From Arhodomonas sp051195215 (GTDB lineage Bacteria > Pseudomonadota > Gammaproteobacteria > Nitrococcales > Nitrococcaceae): DNA of 64,000 nt. Below are positions 46,252 to 54,692 of this stretch, piece after piece. The notes below the pieces were generated by a model. The model did not search any database. It was not told where the DNA came from and saw nothing but the letters and a program-made list of their open reading frames with translations. Position numbers and translations under genes: made by a program. Location of the stretch: positions 42,659-106,658 of the forward strand of contig NZ_JBNAZM010000014.1 of NCBI RefSeq assembly GCF_051195215.1, given 5' to 3'. Each line of letters begins with the position of its first letter. Positions within the stretch are counted from its first letter, which is position 1.

Positions 46252-47151
46252 ATGCCCGCGCCCGTCGTCGAAGCCCGCGCACTGGCACTACGCCGCGGCC
46301 GCCGTATGGTGGTGCGCGCGGCAACACTGCAGCTCGCCCCGGGCGAGCGCCTGGGCCTGGTTGGCATCAACGGCAGCGGCAAGACCTCGCTGCTTCGCGC
46401 CATCGCCGGGCTCGCACGCCCCTGTGCCGGCGAGCTGAGCGTCTTCGGCATGCCACCGCACCGCCACGCATCGGCACGCCGGCGCATCGGATGGCTGCCC
46501 GAGCAGGCGCCGCTGCTGCCGGAGCTCGACGTGCGCGGCGCCCTGCGTCACGCGGCCGCTCTCGCCGGCGTGCCCGCCAGGGCGCGCACCAGGGCCGCGG
46601 AGACGGCCGTAGAGCGTTGCGGCCTAACGGCGGTGGCGGCAAAACGGGTCACGCAGCTTTCGCTCGGTTACCGCCGACGCCTCGGACTCGCCCAGGCGCT
46701 CGTCCACGAACCACGGCTGCTGCTGCTGGACGAACCCAGCAACGGTCTCGACGCCGAGGCCCGCGGGGCGCTCTACGAACTCATCGCCGGGCTCTCCCCG
46801 GCGCCGGCGCTGATCGTGGCGACGCATGCCGGCAGCGACCTCGAAGCCCTGTGCGGGCGCATACGCGTTCTCCACGACGGCCGCCTGAGCGACCCGGCAG
46901 CAGGCAACCACGACTGGTGGCTGGTGCTTGGCGCGAACGCCGGGCCGGCCCCCGGGAGCCTGCCCGGCGTTGCCGACGCCCGAGCTGCTGGTGAACGCCG
47001 CTGGCGGGTGCGTCTCTCCCGCGATGCCGAGCCGGAGACAGTGCTCGCTGCGGGCATCGAGGGCGGCTGGCGCGTCGCGGAATGGCGCAGCCTGCGCTCG
47101 GATCCGGAAGCACTCATCGGCGCCACCGGCAACACGGAGACGATGCCATGA
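46252..47151 (+). CDS. ABC transporter ATP-binding protein (GldA/CcmA-type)
   Basis: This 299-residue ATPase has Walker A in VGINGSGKTSLLRAIAG, a Q-loop in RRIGWLPEQAPLLPEL, the signature variant LSLGYRRRLGLAQAL, and Walker B LLLLDEPSNGLD followed by the switch His in ATHAG. The C-terminal ~90 residues are an accessory domain. The ATG follows GGGAGG at 7 nt. It is first of three genes overlapping by four bases each, matching the ATPase / permease / auxiliary GldA-GldF-GldG-like trio found in many bacteria that do not glide. The substrate is unknown. Confidence 0.9.
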   Translation: MPAPVVEARALALRRGRRMVVRAATLQLAPGERLGLVGINGSGKTSLLRAIAGLARPCAGELSVFGMPPHRHASARRRIGWLPEQAPLLPELDVRGALRHAAALAGVPARARTRAAETAVERCGLTAVAAKRVTQLSLGYRRRLGLAQALVHEPRLLLLDEPSNGLDAEARGALYELIAGLSPAPALIVATHAGSDLEALCGRIRVLHDGRLSDPAAGNHDWWLVLGANAGPAPGSLPGVADARAAGERRWRVRLSRDAEPETVLAAGIEGGWRVAEWRSLRSDPEALIGATGNTETMP

Positions 47152-47891
47152 TCGCCATCGCCCGTCGGGAATTCCTTGCACTGTGGCGCACGCCCACGGG
47201 CTGGGCACTGGCCGCGGCCAGTCAGCTGGTGCTCGCCTGGTGGTTTCTCAGCCTCGTCGACCGCTACCGGCGGGAGTACGAACCCGCCCTGACCCGGGTC
47301 GACAGCGCGCTCGGCGCCGGCGAGCTGATCATCGCACCCTGGTTCGGGGGGCTGCCGACGCTCACCCTCGTGCTCATGATTACCGCGGCCCTGGGCGTGC
47401 GTCTGGTGACCGATGATCGCCGCTGGGGCGGCCTCTCTCTGGCGCTGGCCGGGCCAGGGCGAGCAGGGGCCATCGCCGCCGGCAAGTATCTTGGCGGCCT
47501 GGGCTATCTCACCGTGCTGCTGTGCCTGTGGCTGACATTGCCGCTGTCACTCGCCATCGGGACGACGCTGGATCTTCCCGCGCTGGCGAGCGCCGCACTG
47601 GGCATGTGGCTCGCGACAGCCGCCCTGCTCGCGCTGTCGCTGGCGATGGCCGCCCTTGCCGAGACGCCCGCGGCGGCCGCCGGCCTCGCATTCGGTTCCG
47701 GCCTTCTGCTCATGCTCATCAAAGGCGGCGAGGCACCCGGCGCCCTCGCGTGGTGGGGTCTTGGCGGACACCTGCAGGGCTTTCTCGACGCTCGCGTTCA
47801 CGCCGCGGACATCGCCTATTTCGTGACCCTGGTCACCACCGGGCTGCTCGCCACCACGGCGCGGCTCATGCAGTTGCGGGAGGCGCCATGA
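47148..47891 (+). CDS. ABC-2-type permease (GldF-like)
   Basis: This 247-residue protein starts MIAIARREFLALWRTPTGWA, the amphipathic entry helix of ABC-2 permeases. Six membrane segments follow, among them LTLVLMITAALGVRLVTDDR, which contains the family's R-L-x-x-x-E/D-like turn. It overlaps the ATPase and the next gene by four bases each, so the three are made together. The substrate is unknown. Confidence 0.88.
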   Translation: MIAIARREFLALWRTPTGWALAAASQLVLAWWFLSLVDRYRREYEPALTRVDSALGAGELIIAPWFGGLPTLTLVLMITAALGVRLVTDDRRWGGLSLALAGPGRAGAIAAGKYLGGLGYLTVLLCLWLTLPLSLAIGTTLDLPALASAALGMWLATAALLALSLAMAALAETPAAAAGLAFGSGLLLMLIKGGEAPGALAWWGLGGHLQGFLDARVHAADIAYFVTLVTTGLLATTARLMQLREAP

Positions 47892-49168
47892 AACGGCTAC
47901 GCGTTCGCATGCCCGGCCGCTGGCTGCTCGCCGCATTGGCCGCAGTCGCGGTAGCCGTGACGGGCACGCTTCTCGCTCCACGGACAACGGCTGTCTGGCA
48001 CTGGACGGCAAGCGGCACGCAACTGTCCGAGGCCAGCATCCGCCTGCTCGAGACCTTGCAGGGACCGATCAGCCTCACCGTGGCACTGCCCGAAGGTCAC
48101 CCGGTAAGAGCCCATGTGCGCCGGCTGGCCGCCAGTTACGAACGCCACACGACGGTGGAGCTCGAGTTCGTCGACCCCGGGCGCTCGCAGCAACGCGCCC
48201 GGGAACTCGGCTTGCTGCGTGACGGTGAAGGCCTCGTCGGCTGGCAGGGACGCCATGAACGGTTTTCGACGCCTTCCGAGGCGCGGATATCGAGGGCATT
48301 GCAGCGCATGAGCCGGCGTTCCGGGCGCTACGTCGTCTGGCTGACCGGTCACGGAGAGCGCCGTCCCGACCGCGGAACGAACTTCGACATGCAGGCGTTC
48401 GCGCAGGCCCTGGAGCGTCGCGGTTACCGCCCGCGCAGCGTGCACGCCAAGCGCGTTGCGAGCATCCCCGACAACACGGCAGTGCTGGTGGTGGCGGCAC
48501 CGACACGTCACCTGGATACCGCCGCGCGAACGTTGATCGACGACTACATCTCCCGCGGCGGGTCGGTGCTTTGGCTAACGGAGCCCGGCGGCCAGGCGGG
48601 AACGCTGTTGCCCGTGGCCGTGGGCGACGCCCCCCTCGAGGATCCGCGCACACCGGAACTGCTGGACGTGGACGATACCCGGCTGCTGGTGCTCGACGCC
48701 GAGCAGGGCCATCCGGCCTCACGAGGTGTGCAGGCGCCGCTTCTGCTCTCGCGGGCCACCTCGCTCACACCCGGCGAAAGCGAGTGGCAGATCACGCCTG
48801 TGATCACCGGCAGCCGCCGGCTCACCAGTGATGAGCGACCTGCCACGCTGGCACTGGCGCTAACGCGGCAGCTTGAGGACCGACGCCAGCATGCCGCCAT
48901 CGTCGGCGATGCCGACTTCCTCGCCGATGCCTATCTCGGCAACGGCGCGAACCTGCCGTTTGCGCTCAATCTCGTTGACTGGCTGGGCGGGAACAACGCG
49001 CTGACGGGCACGTTCATGCGGGGCGCCCCGGATCAGCGCCTGGATTTCCGGCGCACGGACGTTCTGCTGCTCGGCTTCGGGCACATCTTCGCCCTGCCCA
49101 TACTGCTCGCCCTCGGCGCCGCGTGGACCTGGCGCAGGCAACGCGGCGGACGAGCATCCACCGGCTGA
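47888..49168 (+). CDS. GldG-like ABC auxiliary membrane protein
   Basis: This 426-residue protein has one membrane segment near each end (LLAALAAVAVAVTGTLL and ILLALGAAWTW) and a large periplasmic domain between. The domain is of the ABC-type uncharacterised / GldG type, with a glutamine amidotransferase-like fold: SRRSGRYVVWLTGHGERRPD, LIDDYISRGGSVLWLTEPGG, and AIVGDADFLADAYLGNGANL. It is third in the trio. The role of GldG-like proteins outside Bacteroidetes is not known. Confidence 0.85.
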   Translation: MKRLRVRMPGRWLLAALAAVAVAVTGTLLAPRTTAVWHWTASGTQLSEASIRLLETLQGPISLTVALPEGHPVRAHVRRLAASYERHTTVELEFVDPGRSQQRARELGLLRDGEGLVGWQGRHERFSTPSEARISRALQRMSRRSGRYVVWLTGHGERRPDRGTNFDMQAFAQALERRGYRPRSVHAKRVASIPDNTAVLVVAAPTRHLDTAARTLIDDYISRGGSVLWLTEPGGQAGTLLPVAVGDAPLEDPRTPELLDVDDTRLLVLDAEQGHPASRGVQAPLLLSRATSLTPGESEWQITPVITGSRRLTSDERPATLALALTRQLEDRRQHAAIVGDADFLADAYLGNGANLPFALNLVDWLGGNNALTGTFMRGAPDQRLDFRRTDVLLLGFGHIFALPILLALGAAWTWRRQRGGRASTG

Positions 49169-49221
49169 CCCGGTGGTATCATCCGGACACCACCCGGCAC
49201 GCCAGCGACGACACCAACCAC

Positions 49222-50040
49222 ATGCCCGAGCTCCCGGAAGTCGAGACCACCCGCCGCGGCATCGCGCCACACGTGATGCATCGCCACATCGCCGCACTCA
49301 CCGTGCGCGAACGCAGGCTACGCTGGCCGGTCGCCGATGGCCTGGAAGCCCGGGTACGGGGACGACGGGTCGTGGACGTGGGGCGGCGCGCGAAGTATCT
49401 GCTCATCACCCTGGACGATGACAGCACGTTAATGGTGCACCTGGGCATGTCGGGCAGCCTGCGCATCGTGACCCACGACACTGCGCCACAGCCCCATGAC
49501 CACGTGGATTTCGCCTTTACCGAAGGCGCGGTACTGCGATTCAACGACCCCCGCCGTTTCGGCAGCATCCACCATGCCGCCGCGCCGGTGGCGCAACACC
49601 CGTTGCTCGCCGAGCTCGGGCCGGAACCGCTCGGCGCGGACTTCGGCGGTGACTGGCTGTATGAGCGCGCCCGCGGGCGACGCGCACCGGTGAAAAGCTT
49701 TCTGATGGATAACCGCACCGTGGTGGGCGTTGGCAACATCTACGCAACGGAAGCACTCCACCTCGCCCGCATCCACCCCGGCCGGCCCGCCGGGCGCATC
49801 GCCCGCAAGCGCTATCACACACTCGCCGAGACGGTCATGGCCGTGCTGGGCGACGCCATCGAAGCCGGCGGCACGACCTTGCGGGATTTCAGTGACGTCA
49901 ACGGCCGGCCTGGTTATTTCAGCCAACGCCTCGATGCCTACGGACGCGCCGGCGCGCCGTGTCGCCGATGTGGTGGCACGTTGCGCTCCCGCCCGATCGG
50001 TCAGCGCACAACCACTTTCTGCCCGCGCTGTCAGCGCTAG
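49222..50040 (+). CDS. mutM: Formamidopyrimidine-DNA glycosylase
   Basis: This base-excision repair enzyme removes 8-oxoguanine and nicks the abasic site. The 272-residue protein begins MPELPEVETTRRGI, so Pro2 (nucleophile) and Glu3 are present. It also has LMVHLGMSGSLR, FNDPRRFGS, the H2TH region VVGVGNIYATEALHLARIHP, and a C-terminal zinc finger with two Cys pairs (PCRRCG ... FCPRCQR). The ATG at 49222 is fixed by the need for Pro2. A non-coding repeat element begins one base after its stop. Confidence 0.97.
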   Translation: MPELPEVETTRRGIAPHVMHRHIAALTVRERRLRWPVADGLEARVRGRRVVDVGRRAKYLLITLDDDSTLMVHLGMSGSLRIVTHDTAPQPHDHVDFAFTEGAVLRFNDPRRFGSIHHAAAPVAQHPLLAELGPEPLGADFGGDWLYERARGRRAPVKSFLMDNRTVVGVGNIYATEALHLARIHPGRPAGRIARKRYHTLAETVMAVLGDAIEAGGTTLRDFSDVNGRPGYFSQRLDAYGRAGAPCRRCGGTLRSRPIGQRTTTFCPRCQR

Positions 50041-50041
50041 C

Positions 50042-50301
50042 GTCCTGGAACACAAAATGCTTTGTATTTCTGCGTGTCATGGCGCCGCTGTCGCAAGGCG
50101 GCGGCGCGAAGGCGTGGCAGTCCCACGTCGAACGGCACCAACACCGCGACAGTGGCGCCATGACGCGCCCGAAGGGAGCGCCCCAGTCTTGTCAGGGCGG
50201 TGTGGCGCCTCCTCGCCGTAGCGCCACCACGACTCGTCGCTGCGCTTAGCCCTGACAAGACTGGGGGCGCTCAGAAATGCAACGAATTCGTGTTCCAGGA
50301 C
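50042..50301. mobile_element. Non-coding inverted-repeat element, distant family member
   Basis: This 260-base element has imperfect inverted ends that both begin GTCCTGGAACAC and continue to ATTTCTG. A 16-bp stem (ATGGCGCCGCTGTCGC, one mismatch) encloses the core 50095-50145 (AAGGCGG ... GCGCGAAGGCGTGGC ... CACGTCGAACG ... CAACACC). A second stem of 21 bp (GCGCCCCAGTCTTGTCAGGG ...) follows. The two-stem architecture and the core match the elements at 29658 and 58930, while the outer ends differ. No protein is encoded. The spacer it fills, 50041-50556, holds no gene. Confidence 0.7.
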
Positions 50302-50378
50302 ACTCGTCCGTCACCCGCTGTCTGCAATCGGCGACGGCCGTGCAAGTGCGCGCGCTACCATGCCGAGCCACTCATGGC

Positions 50379-50414
50379 CCCGTTTTGCGTCGCCTGCCGC
50401 CGACACAAAACGGG
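50379..50414. terminator. Hairpin in the mutM-marR gap
   Basis: CCCGTTTTGCGTCG (50379-50392) pairs with 50401-50414 over 14 bases with one wobble and an 8-base loop. There is no clear U-run. The ~140 bases between it and the MarR gene contain no recognised promoter or gene. Confidence 0.45.
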
Positions 50415-50556
50415 TGGGACAACAACACCGTCATCCCCAGAAACCGAGCACTACGTTGCCCGAACAATAACTTGAGAACGCTGGCATCGATGTTGCTTTG
50501 AGTTCGCGGCCAACTACACGTCGGCCCGGTGCGCCGGCCACAACCGCGGATCGATC

Positions 50557-51180
50557 ATGTCCACCTCACCCGACCAACCACAGGACAATCTCGCCGACGG
50601 CGTCACGGCAATCATCGCCCGCCTGGCAAACGCCCTGCGCAGCCACGAGTGGCAGGCCGCGCGGCCCCGGGGGCTGACCCCCACCCAGGCGCACGCGCTG
50701 CATCTGCTCGCCCAGCGCGAGCCCGCGCGCGTGCGCATCAGTGACGTCGCCCGGGAACTCGGCGTCAGCCCTGCGACCGCCAGCGATACCATCGCCACGC
50801 TCGAACGCAAGTGCCTGATTACCCGGGCACCGTCGACCGTGGACCGGCGCGCGGTGGAGCTGCGGCTTACCCCGGAAGGGCACGACGCGGTACGCGCGGT
50901 GGCACATGCCGGCGCATTCCTCGGCCAGGCGGCAGCGGACCTGCCAGTGGCGACGCAGACCACCCTCTTTTCCGGACTGCTGGAGCTCGCCACCACCCTG
51001 GAAGCCACGCGCATGCTGCCGCCGGCACGCATGTGCCCGACCTGCACGCACCTTCGCCGCGGCAGCCGCGGTGCACCCCACTACTGCACCGCCTACGAAC
51101 GCCCCCTGAACGAGCGCGAGCTGCGCGTCGACTGTCCGCGACACGAGCCGGCGCCGGAGACCGTCGCCAGCACCCGGTAG
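50557..51180 (+). CDS. MarR-family regulator with Cys-rich C-terminal tail
   Basis: This 207-residue protein has a MarR winged helix-turn-helix at residues 40-115 (GLTPTQAHALHLLAQ; VRISDVARELGVSPATASDT; the wing near DRRAVELRLTPEG). After a dimerisation helix, a tail of about 50 residues holds Cys160, Cys163, Cys177 and Cys193 with nearby His176 and His196, a pattern able to bind a metal or sense redox state. Ordinary MarR proteins end near residue 150. It precedes the pyridoxal kinase gene by 83 bases. Its ligand and targets are unknown. Confidence 0.82.
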   Translation: MSTSPDQPQDNLADGVTAIIARLANALRSHEWQAARPRGLTPTQAHALHLLAQREPARVRISDVARELGVSPATASDTIATLERKCLITRAPSTVDRRAVELRLTPEGHDAVRAVAHAGAFLGQAAADLPVATQTTLFSGLLELATTLEATRMLPPARMCPTCTHLRRGSRGAPHYCTAYERPLNERELRVDCPRHEPAPETVASTR

Positions 51181-51263
51181 GCGCGCCCGGCGCTGGTCTG
51201 ACGCCGGTATCTGCTCTATCGTGGCTTGTTCGTCCATCGGCCAGCGTCCGTTGCGGAGAGCAA

Positions 51264-52103
51264 GTGCACGTACTAAGCATCCAGTCCCAGCTCGTCTACG
51301 GGTACGCGGGTAACAGCGCCGCGGTACCGGCCCTGCAACGCGCCGACATCGACGTCAGCGCGGTGCCCACCGTGCTGCTCACCAACAACCCTCACTATCC
51401 CGACACGGCGGGCGGCCCCATGCGTCCCGATACCGTCGCGGCCCACATCGCGACGGCACTGGAACGCATCGGACGGCCGGATGCCGTGATCACCGGATTC
51501 CTCGGTGACGGCGCGATCGCCGCCGCAGTGGCTGACGAGCTCGCTACGCTCCGGAGCCGCTACCGCGAATGCCCGATCATCTGCGACCCGGTGCTCGGCG
51601 ACGAGGACGTGGGCCGGGTACTCGACGACACGGTACTCGCCGCGTTACGTGACACGCTGGTACCTGCCGCGGATCTGATCACACCGAACCGTTTCGAGCT
51701 CTCGGAGCTTCTCGGCATCGAGCTGCCGAGTGTGGCAACGGCCGTTCCCGCGGCCAGAACACTCATCGGCGACGGCGGCCCATCCGAAGTGGTGGTCACG
51801 GGGCTGCCCACAGCCAACGCAGCCGTCGCGACCCTGGCGGTGACCGCGGAGGCGGCCTGGTGTGTGCCGGTACCTCACATTCCGGTGCGGCCCGTCGGTA
51901 CCGGCGACGTCTTCACGGCGCTGCTCACCGCCCACCGGCTACGCGGCCGGCCTCTGGCAGAGGCGATGGAGCGGGCCGTCGCCGGGCTGCACGCGGTCCT
52001 CGTGCGCACCCACGAGCTCGACCGCGAGGAGATGGCGCTCGTGACTGACAGCGCACGGCTACTCGACCCCGCCGAAACCTTCGACATCGAGCGTCTGGAT
52101 TAA
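51264..52103 (+). CDS. pdxY: Pyridoxal kinase-like protein (PdxY/PdxK type)
   Basis: This 279-residue ribokinase-fold enzyme phosphorylates pyridoxal in B6 salvage. It starts VHVLSIQSQLVYGYAGNSAA, as PdxY proteins do, and has VLLTNNPHYPDTAG, IICDPVLGDEDVGRV, LITPNRFELSELLG and the catalytic-loop PVGTGDVFTALLTAH with its Asp. The start is a GTG preceded by GGAGAG; no in-frame ATG fits. It is downstream of the MarR-type gene. Substrate preference (pyridoxal over pyridoxine) is inferred from the family. Confidence 0.88.
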   Translation: MHVLSIQSQLVYGYAGNSAAVPALQRADIDVSAVPTVLLTNNPHYPDTAGGPMRPDTVAAHIATALERIGRPDAVITGFLGDGAIAAAVADELATLRSRYRECPIICDPVLGDEDVGRVLDDTVLAALRDTLVPAADLITPNRFELSELLGIELPSVATAVPAARTLIGDGGPSEVVVTGLPTANAAVATLAVTAEAAWCVPVPHIPVRPVGTGDVFTALLTAHRLRGRPLAEAMERAVAGLHAVLVRTHELDREEMALVTDSARLLDPAETFDIERLD

Positions 52104-52147
52104 ATCACGCGCCCCCACTGACCGATTTTTGCCTCCCATTCACTAAA

Positions 52148-52177
52148 GCTGTGATGTTGCGTAGCAGCATTCACAGC
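52148..52177 (+). promoter_or_regulatory. Operator-like palindrome before the 48-residue gene
   Basis: GCTGTGA (52148-52154) and TCACAGC (52171-52177) are perfect inverse arms. The inner bases TGTTGC and GCAGCA also nearly pair if one base is bulged. A TATAGT about 10 bases further (52188-52193) may be a -10 element, with no good -35, as expected for an activator-dependent or repressed promoter. Confidence 0.5.
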
Positions 52178-52238
52178 CCAACGTGTCTATAGTGAGCGGC
52201 AAATAGAATGCTTTTCCGCGTCACGGGAGGTGACTGCA

Positions 52239-52385
52239 ATGATCGACGGACATCTGCTTACCGAAGCCTTCATCCGCGCCTACGAATTCGCCGGCAAGGA
52301 CGTGAAGCGCCACCGCAAATCCCGTCCCGCTGGGCTCGACTGGAGCATTCTCGGGTACCTGCGCTGGGCCCGCCGGGCGGCCTGA
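52239..52385 (+). CDS. Small basic protein, 48 residues, unknown
   Basis: This short frame begins MIDGHLLTEAFIRAYEFAGK, has a basic middle (DVKRHRKSRPAGLDW) and ends in LRWARRAA. It has a very strong ribosome site (GGGAGGTGA, 6 nt before the ATG) and a palindrome and possible -10 element upstream, which argue that it is translated. I do not recognise a family. It follows pdxY by 135 bases and is followed by heptad-repeat DNA. Confidence 0.55.
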   Translation: MIDGHLLTEAFIRAYEFAGKDVKRHRKSRPAGLDWSILGYLRWARRAA

Positions 52386-52863
52386 GGTTTCGGGTTTCGG
52401 GAATCGAGTCAAAAGTCGAAGGGTTCAAGCGGCAAGCGCGCCCTTCGACGCCCGGTGGGCGCACAACGAAACCCGAAACGCACAACCTCTCGTTTCAGTC
52501 GGCACGTCGGCCAGCGCTACGCGCTCGCCGACCTACGACTGAGGTTTCGGGTTTCAGCCGAAAGTCGAAAACTTCAAGTGACAAGCGGCGAACTCGACCC
52601 ACCGCGTATGCTTCGCGGACAAGAAACCCGGAACCTGAAACGCGCCCCGCTGTCTCGGCACGGCCTTCGGCCGTGAATCAGCGGGATCCCGGATCCGGGA
52701 ATCGAATCCAGTCAAAAACATCAAGTGGCAAGTGTTCGCCTTCACGGCTCGGCATGCGTTTCGCGGACGCGGAACACGAAACCCGGACCGCGAAACAGCA
52801 GGTTTGCCCGTTCGGCACGGCCACGCCCCCTCTTTGAACTTGCCACCTGCCACTTTCTACTTC
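52386..52863. repeat. Three blocks of degenerate heptad repeats
   Basis: This 478-base non-coding region is made of heptads of two kinds. One is GGTTTCG and its complement (GGTTTCGGGTTTCGGG at 52386, GGTTTCGGGTTTCAG near 52542, GAAACCCGAAAC near 52470, GAAACCCGGAACC near 52624, GAAACCCGGACC near 52779). The other is CAAG[C/T]GG (near 52429, 52576, 52719, and inverse near 52840). They recur as three blocks of about 150 bases, each with direct heptads at its start and inverse ones at its end, so each block could fold on itself. No gene is seen. Confidence 0.7.
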
Positions 52864-53706
52864 TTACTCGTTCCCCACCGCCTCAGCGCTCTGGAACCCC
52901 CGCACCAGATGGTCGAATAGCAACCCGTAGGCAATGCCCAACGGAATCGCCACCACGGCCGTCGCCGCCATCAGCGACGGCCAGAAGTAGACGTCCCCGC
53001 GAATCAGCTCGGTGGGCACGCCGGCGCTGATGTTCCGGCCCGCGCTCTCGGTCACGAAAGTCACCGAGTAGATGTAGTTCGACTGCGCCAGCGAGAACGC
53101 GAAGACGATGACCGCACCGATACCTGGCAGGGCCTGGGGCAGCACCACCTTGCGGAAAGCGGCGAAACGCGAGCACCCGTCCAATAACGCCGCTTCGTCG
53201 AGCTCCCGTGGCACCGAGCGGAAGAACCCCAGCAATAGCCACGTACAGAAGGGAATGGTGATGGTCGGCAGTACCAGAACCAGGGACCAGATGGAATTGG
53301 CAAGCCCCAGCCACACCACGATACGGAACAACGGAATGAACAGCAGCGTGGGGGGAATCAGGTAGACCAGAAATATCGCCATGCCCGAGTGTTCGCCCCA
53401 CGCTCCGGTCAGTCGCGCCAACGCATAGGCCGCCGGTACGGCGAACGCAACGGTAATGGCCACCACGCACAGACCGATGATCAGGGAGTTGAGCAGAAAA
53501 GTCGGAAACTGCGTCTGGGTGAACAGGAACACCAGATGGTCGACGGTTGGCCCCTCGCCGTACCAGAAGGGATTGCTCTGGGGGTTATAGAGCTCCGACT
53601 CACGCTTGAAAATGGTGAGCACGGCATAGCCAATGGGCAGCGTGGAGAACAGCACCAGCAGCACGATCGCGAGGTAGAAACCGGCTTTGCGTACCTGAGC
53701 CCGCAT
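52864..53706 (-). CDS. Carbohydrate ABC transporter permease, MalG type
   Basis: This 280-residue inner-membrane subunit has six membrane segments. The permease EAA loop that docks the ATPase is ELDEAALLDGCSRFAAFRKV followed by VLPQALPG. It is the last gene of a four-gene set in the order binding protein, ATPase, MalF-type permease, this gene. The sugar or polyol carried is unknown. Confidence 0.92.
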   Translation of the reverse strand: MRAQVRKAGFYLAIVLLVLFSTLPIGYAVLTIFKRESELYNPQSNPFWYGEGPTVDHLVFLFTQTQFPTFLLNSLIIGLCVVAITVAFAVPAAYALARLTGAWGEHSGMAIFLVYLIPPTLLFIPLFRIVVWLGLANSIWSLVLVLPTITIPFCTWLLLGFFRSVPRELDEAALLDGCSRFAAFRKVVLPQALPGIGAVIVFAFSLAQSNYIYSVTFVTESAGRNISAGVPTELIRGDVYFWPSLMAATAVVAIPLGIAYGLLFDHLVRGFQSAEAVGNE

Positions 53707-53717
53707 GATTCCTCCCC

Positions 53718-54692
53718 TCAGTCACTGCGAAGCCGGTAGGCGTAACGCAGTGCGAAGATCGCCGCGGCCAGCAATACCGGGAACAGGAACAACGCCACCG
53801 CCGCCCCCTGACCGAGATCGCCGCTCTCGATACCTTTCAGGAACGCCCAGTACGGGAGGATCTGGGTGGCGTGCCCCGGCCCACCACGGGTGAGCAGTGC
53901 CACCACCGACATTTCGCCGATGACCAGCAGCGCCGTGAACAGCACGGCCACGATGAGCACCGGGGCGAGCGCCGGGATGATGATCCGGAACAGGATGCGG
54001 AAGAATCCCGCGCCGTCGATCTGGGCCTGCTGCAGCCGCTCCGGCGGAATCGACAGCCGTCCGGCCAGGACGATGATGGTGGCGAGCGGCAGCGTGCGCC
54101 AGACTTCCACGAACACCACGCTGCCCATCCCGAGCCATTCCCGGCCAAGATAGTAAAGGTGCCGAGCCGGCCCGAGGGGCCCGCCCGGGCCGAGAATACC
54201 GAGCTGCACCAGCAACCAGTCGATGGGGCTGAACTGGGAGTCGAGCAGCCACAGCCAGGTGATCGCGGCGAGTGCCACCGGCATGGCCCAGGGCATGATG
54301 AACAATACCTGCACCAGCCGTTTGCCATGAAAGTCCCGGGCGAGCAGCTCCACCGCCGTCGTCGCGAGCACCAGCAACACGGCCACCGTGGCGAGCGTGA
54401 CCATCACGCTGTTGCGCAGCGCGGTAACGAACGCTTCCTGGCGGATCACTTCCACGAAGTTCTGCAGGCCGACGAACGTGTCCACGCTCGGGTCGCCGAC
54501 GGTCGCATCGCTCGTGCTCAGCGCGATGGCGTAGAAAAACGGAACAGCAACGAAAGCGACTACGTAGATCACCGCCGGGCCGAGCATCAACGCACCCAGC
54601 ACCCCCGGCCGCTCCAGCAAGTCGGACATGGGCCGCCGGGGAGCCACGGCTGGTCCGGTGCCGCGACGTTCGGCGACATCCCGGGCGCTCAT
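53718..54692 (-). CDS. Carbohydrate ABC transporter permease, MalF type
   Basis: This 324-residue inner-membrane subunit has a charged N-terminal tail of about 40 residues and six membrane segments. Its EAA loop is IPPERLQQAQIDGAGFFRIL, then FRIIIPALAP. The ATG at 54692 overlaps the ATPase stop by four bases, and the MalG-type gene starts 11 bases after its end. It pairs with that protein to form the membrane channel. Confidence 0.92.
   Translation of the reverse strand: MSARDVAERRGTGPAVAPRRPMSDLLERPGVLGALMLGPAVIYVVAFVAVPFFYAIALSTSDATVGDPSVDTFVGLQNFVEVIRQEAFVTALRNSVMVTLATVAVLLVLATTAVELLARDFHGKRLVQVLFIMPWAMPVALAAITWLWLLDSQFSPIDWLLVQLGILGPGGPLGPARHLYYLGREWLGMGSVVFVEVWRTLPLATIIVLAGRLSIPPERLQQAQIDGAGFFRILFRIIIPALAPVLIVAVLFTALLVIGEMSVVALLTRGGPGHATQILPYWAFLKGIESGDLGQGAAVALFLFPVLLAAAIFALRYAYRLRSD

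Noticed and set aside
47522..47887. Upstream extension of the GldG-like frame
   Set aside because: It lies inside the permease gene in another frame. The ATG at 47888 overlaps the permease stop as in the previous junction.
52386..52863. CRISPR array or tRNA genes in the repeat region
   Set aside because: The repeats are 7 bases and degenerate, without regular spacers, and no cloverleaf or T-loop pattern fits. No CRISPR, tRNA or rRNA was seen anywhere in the window.
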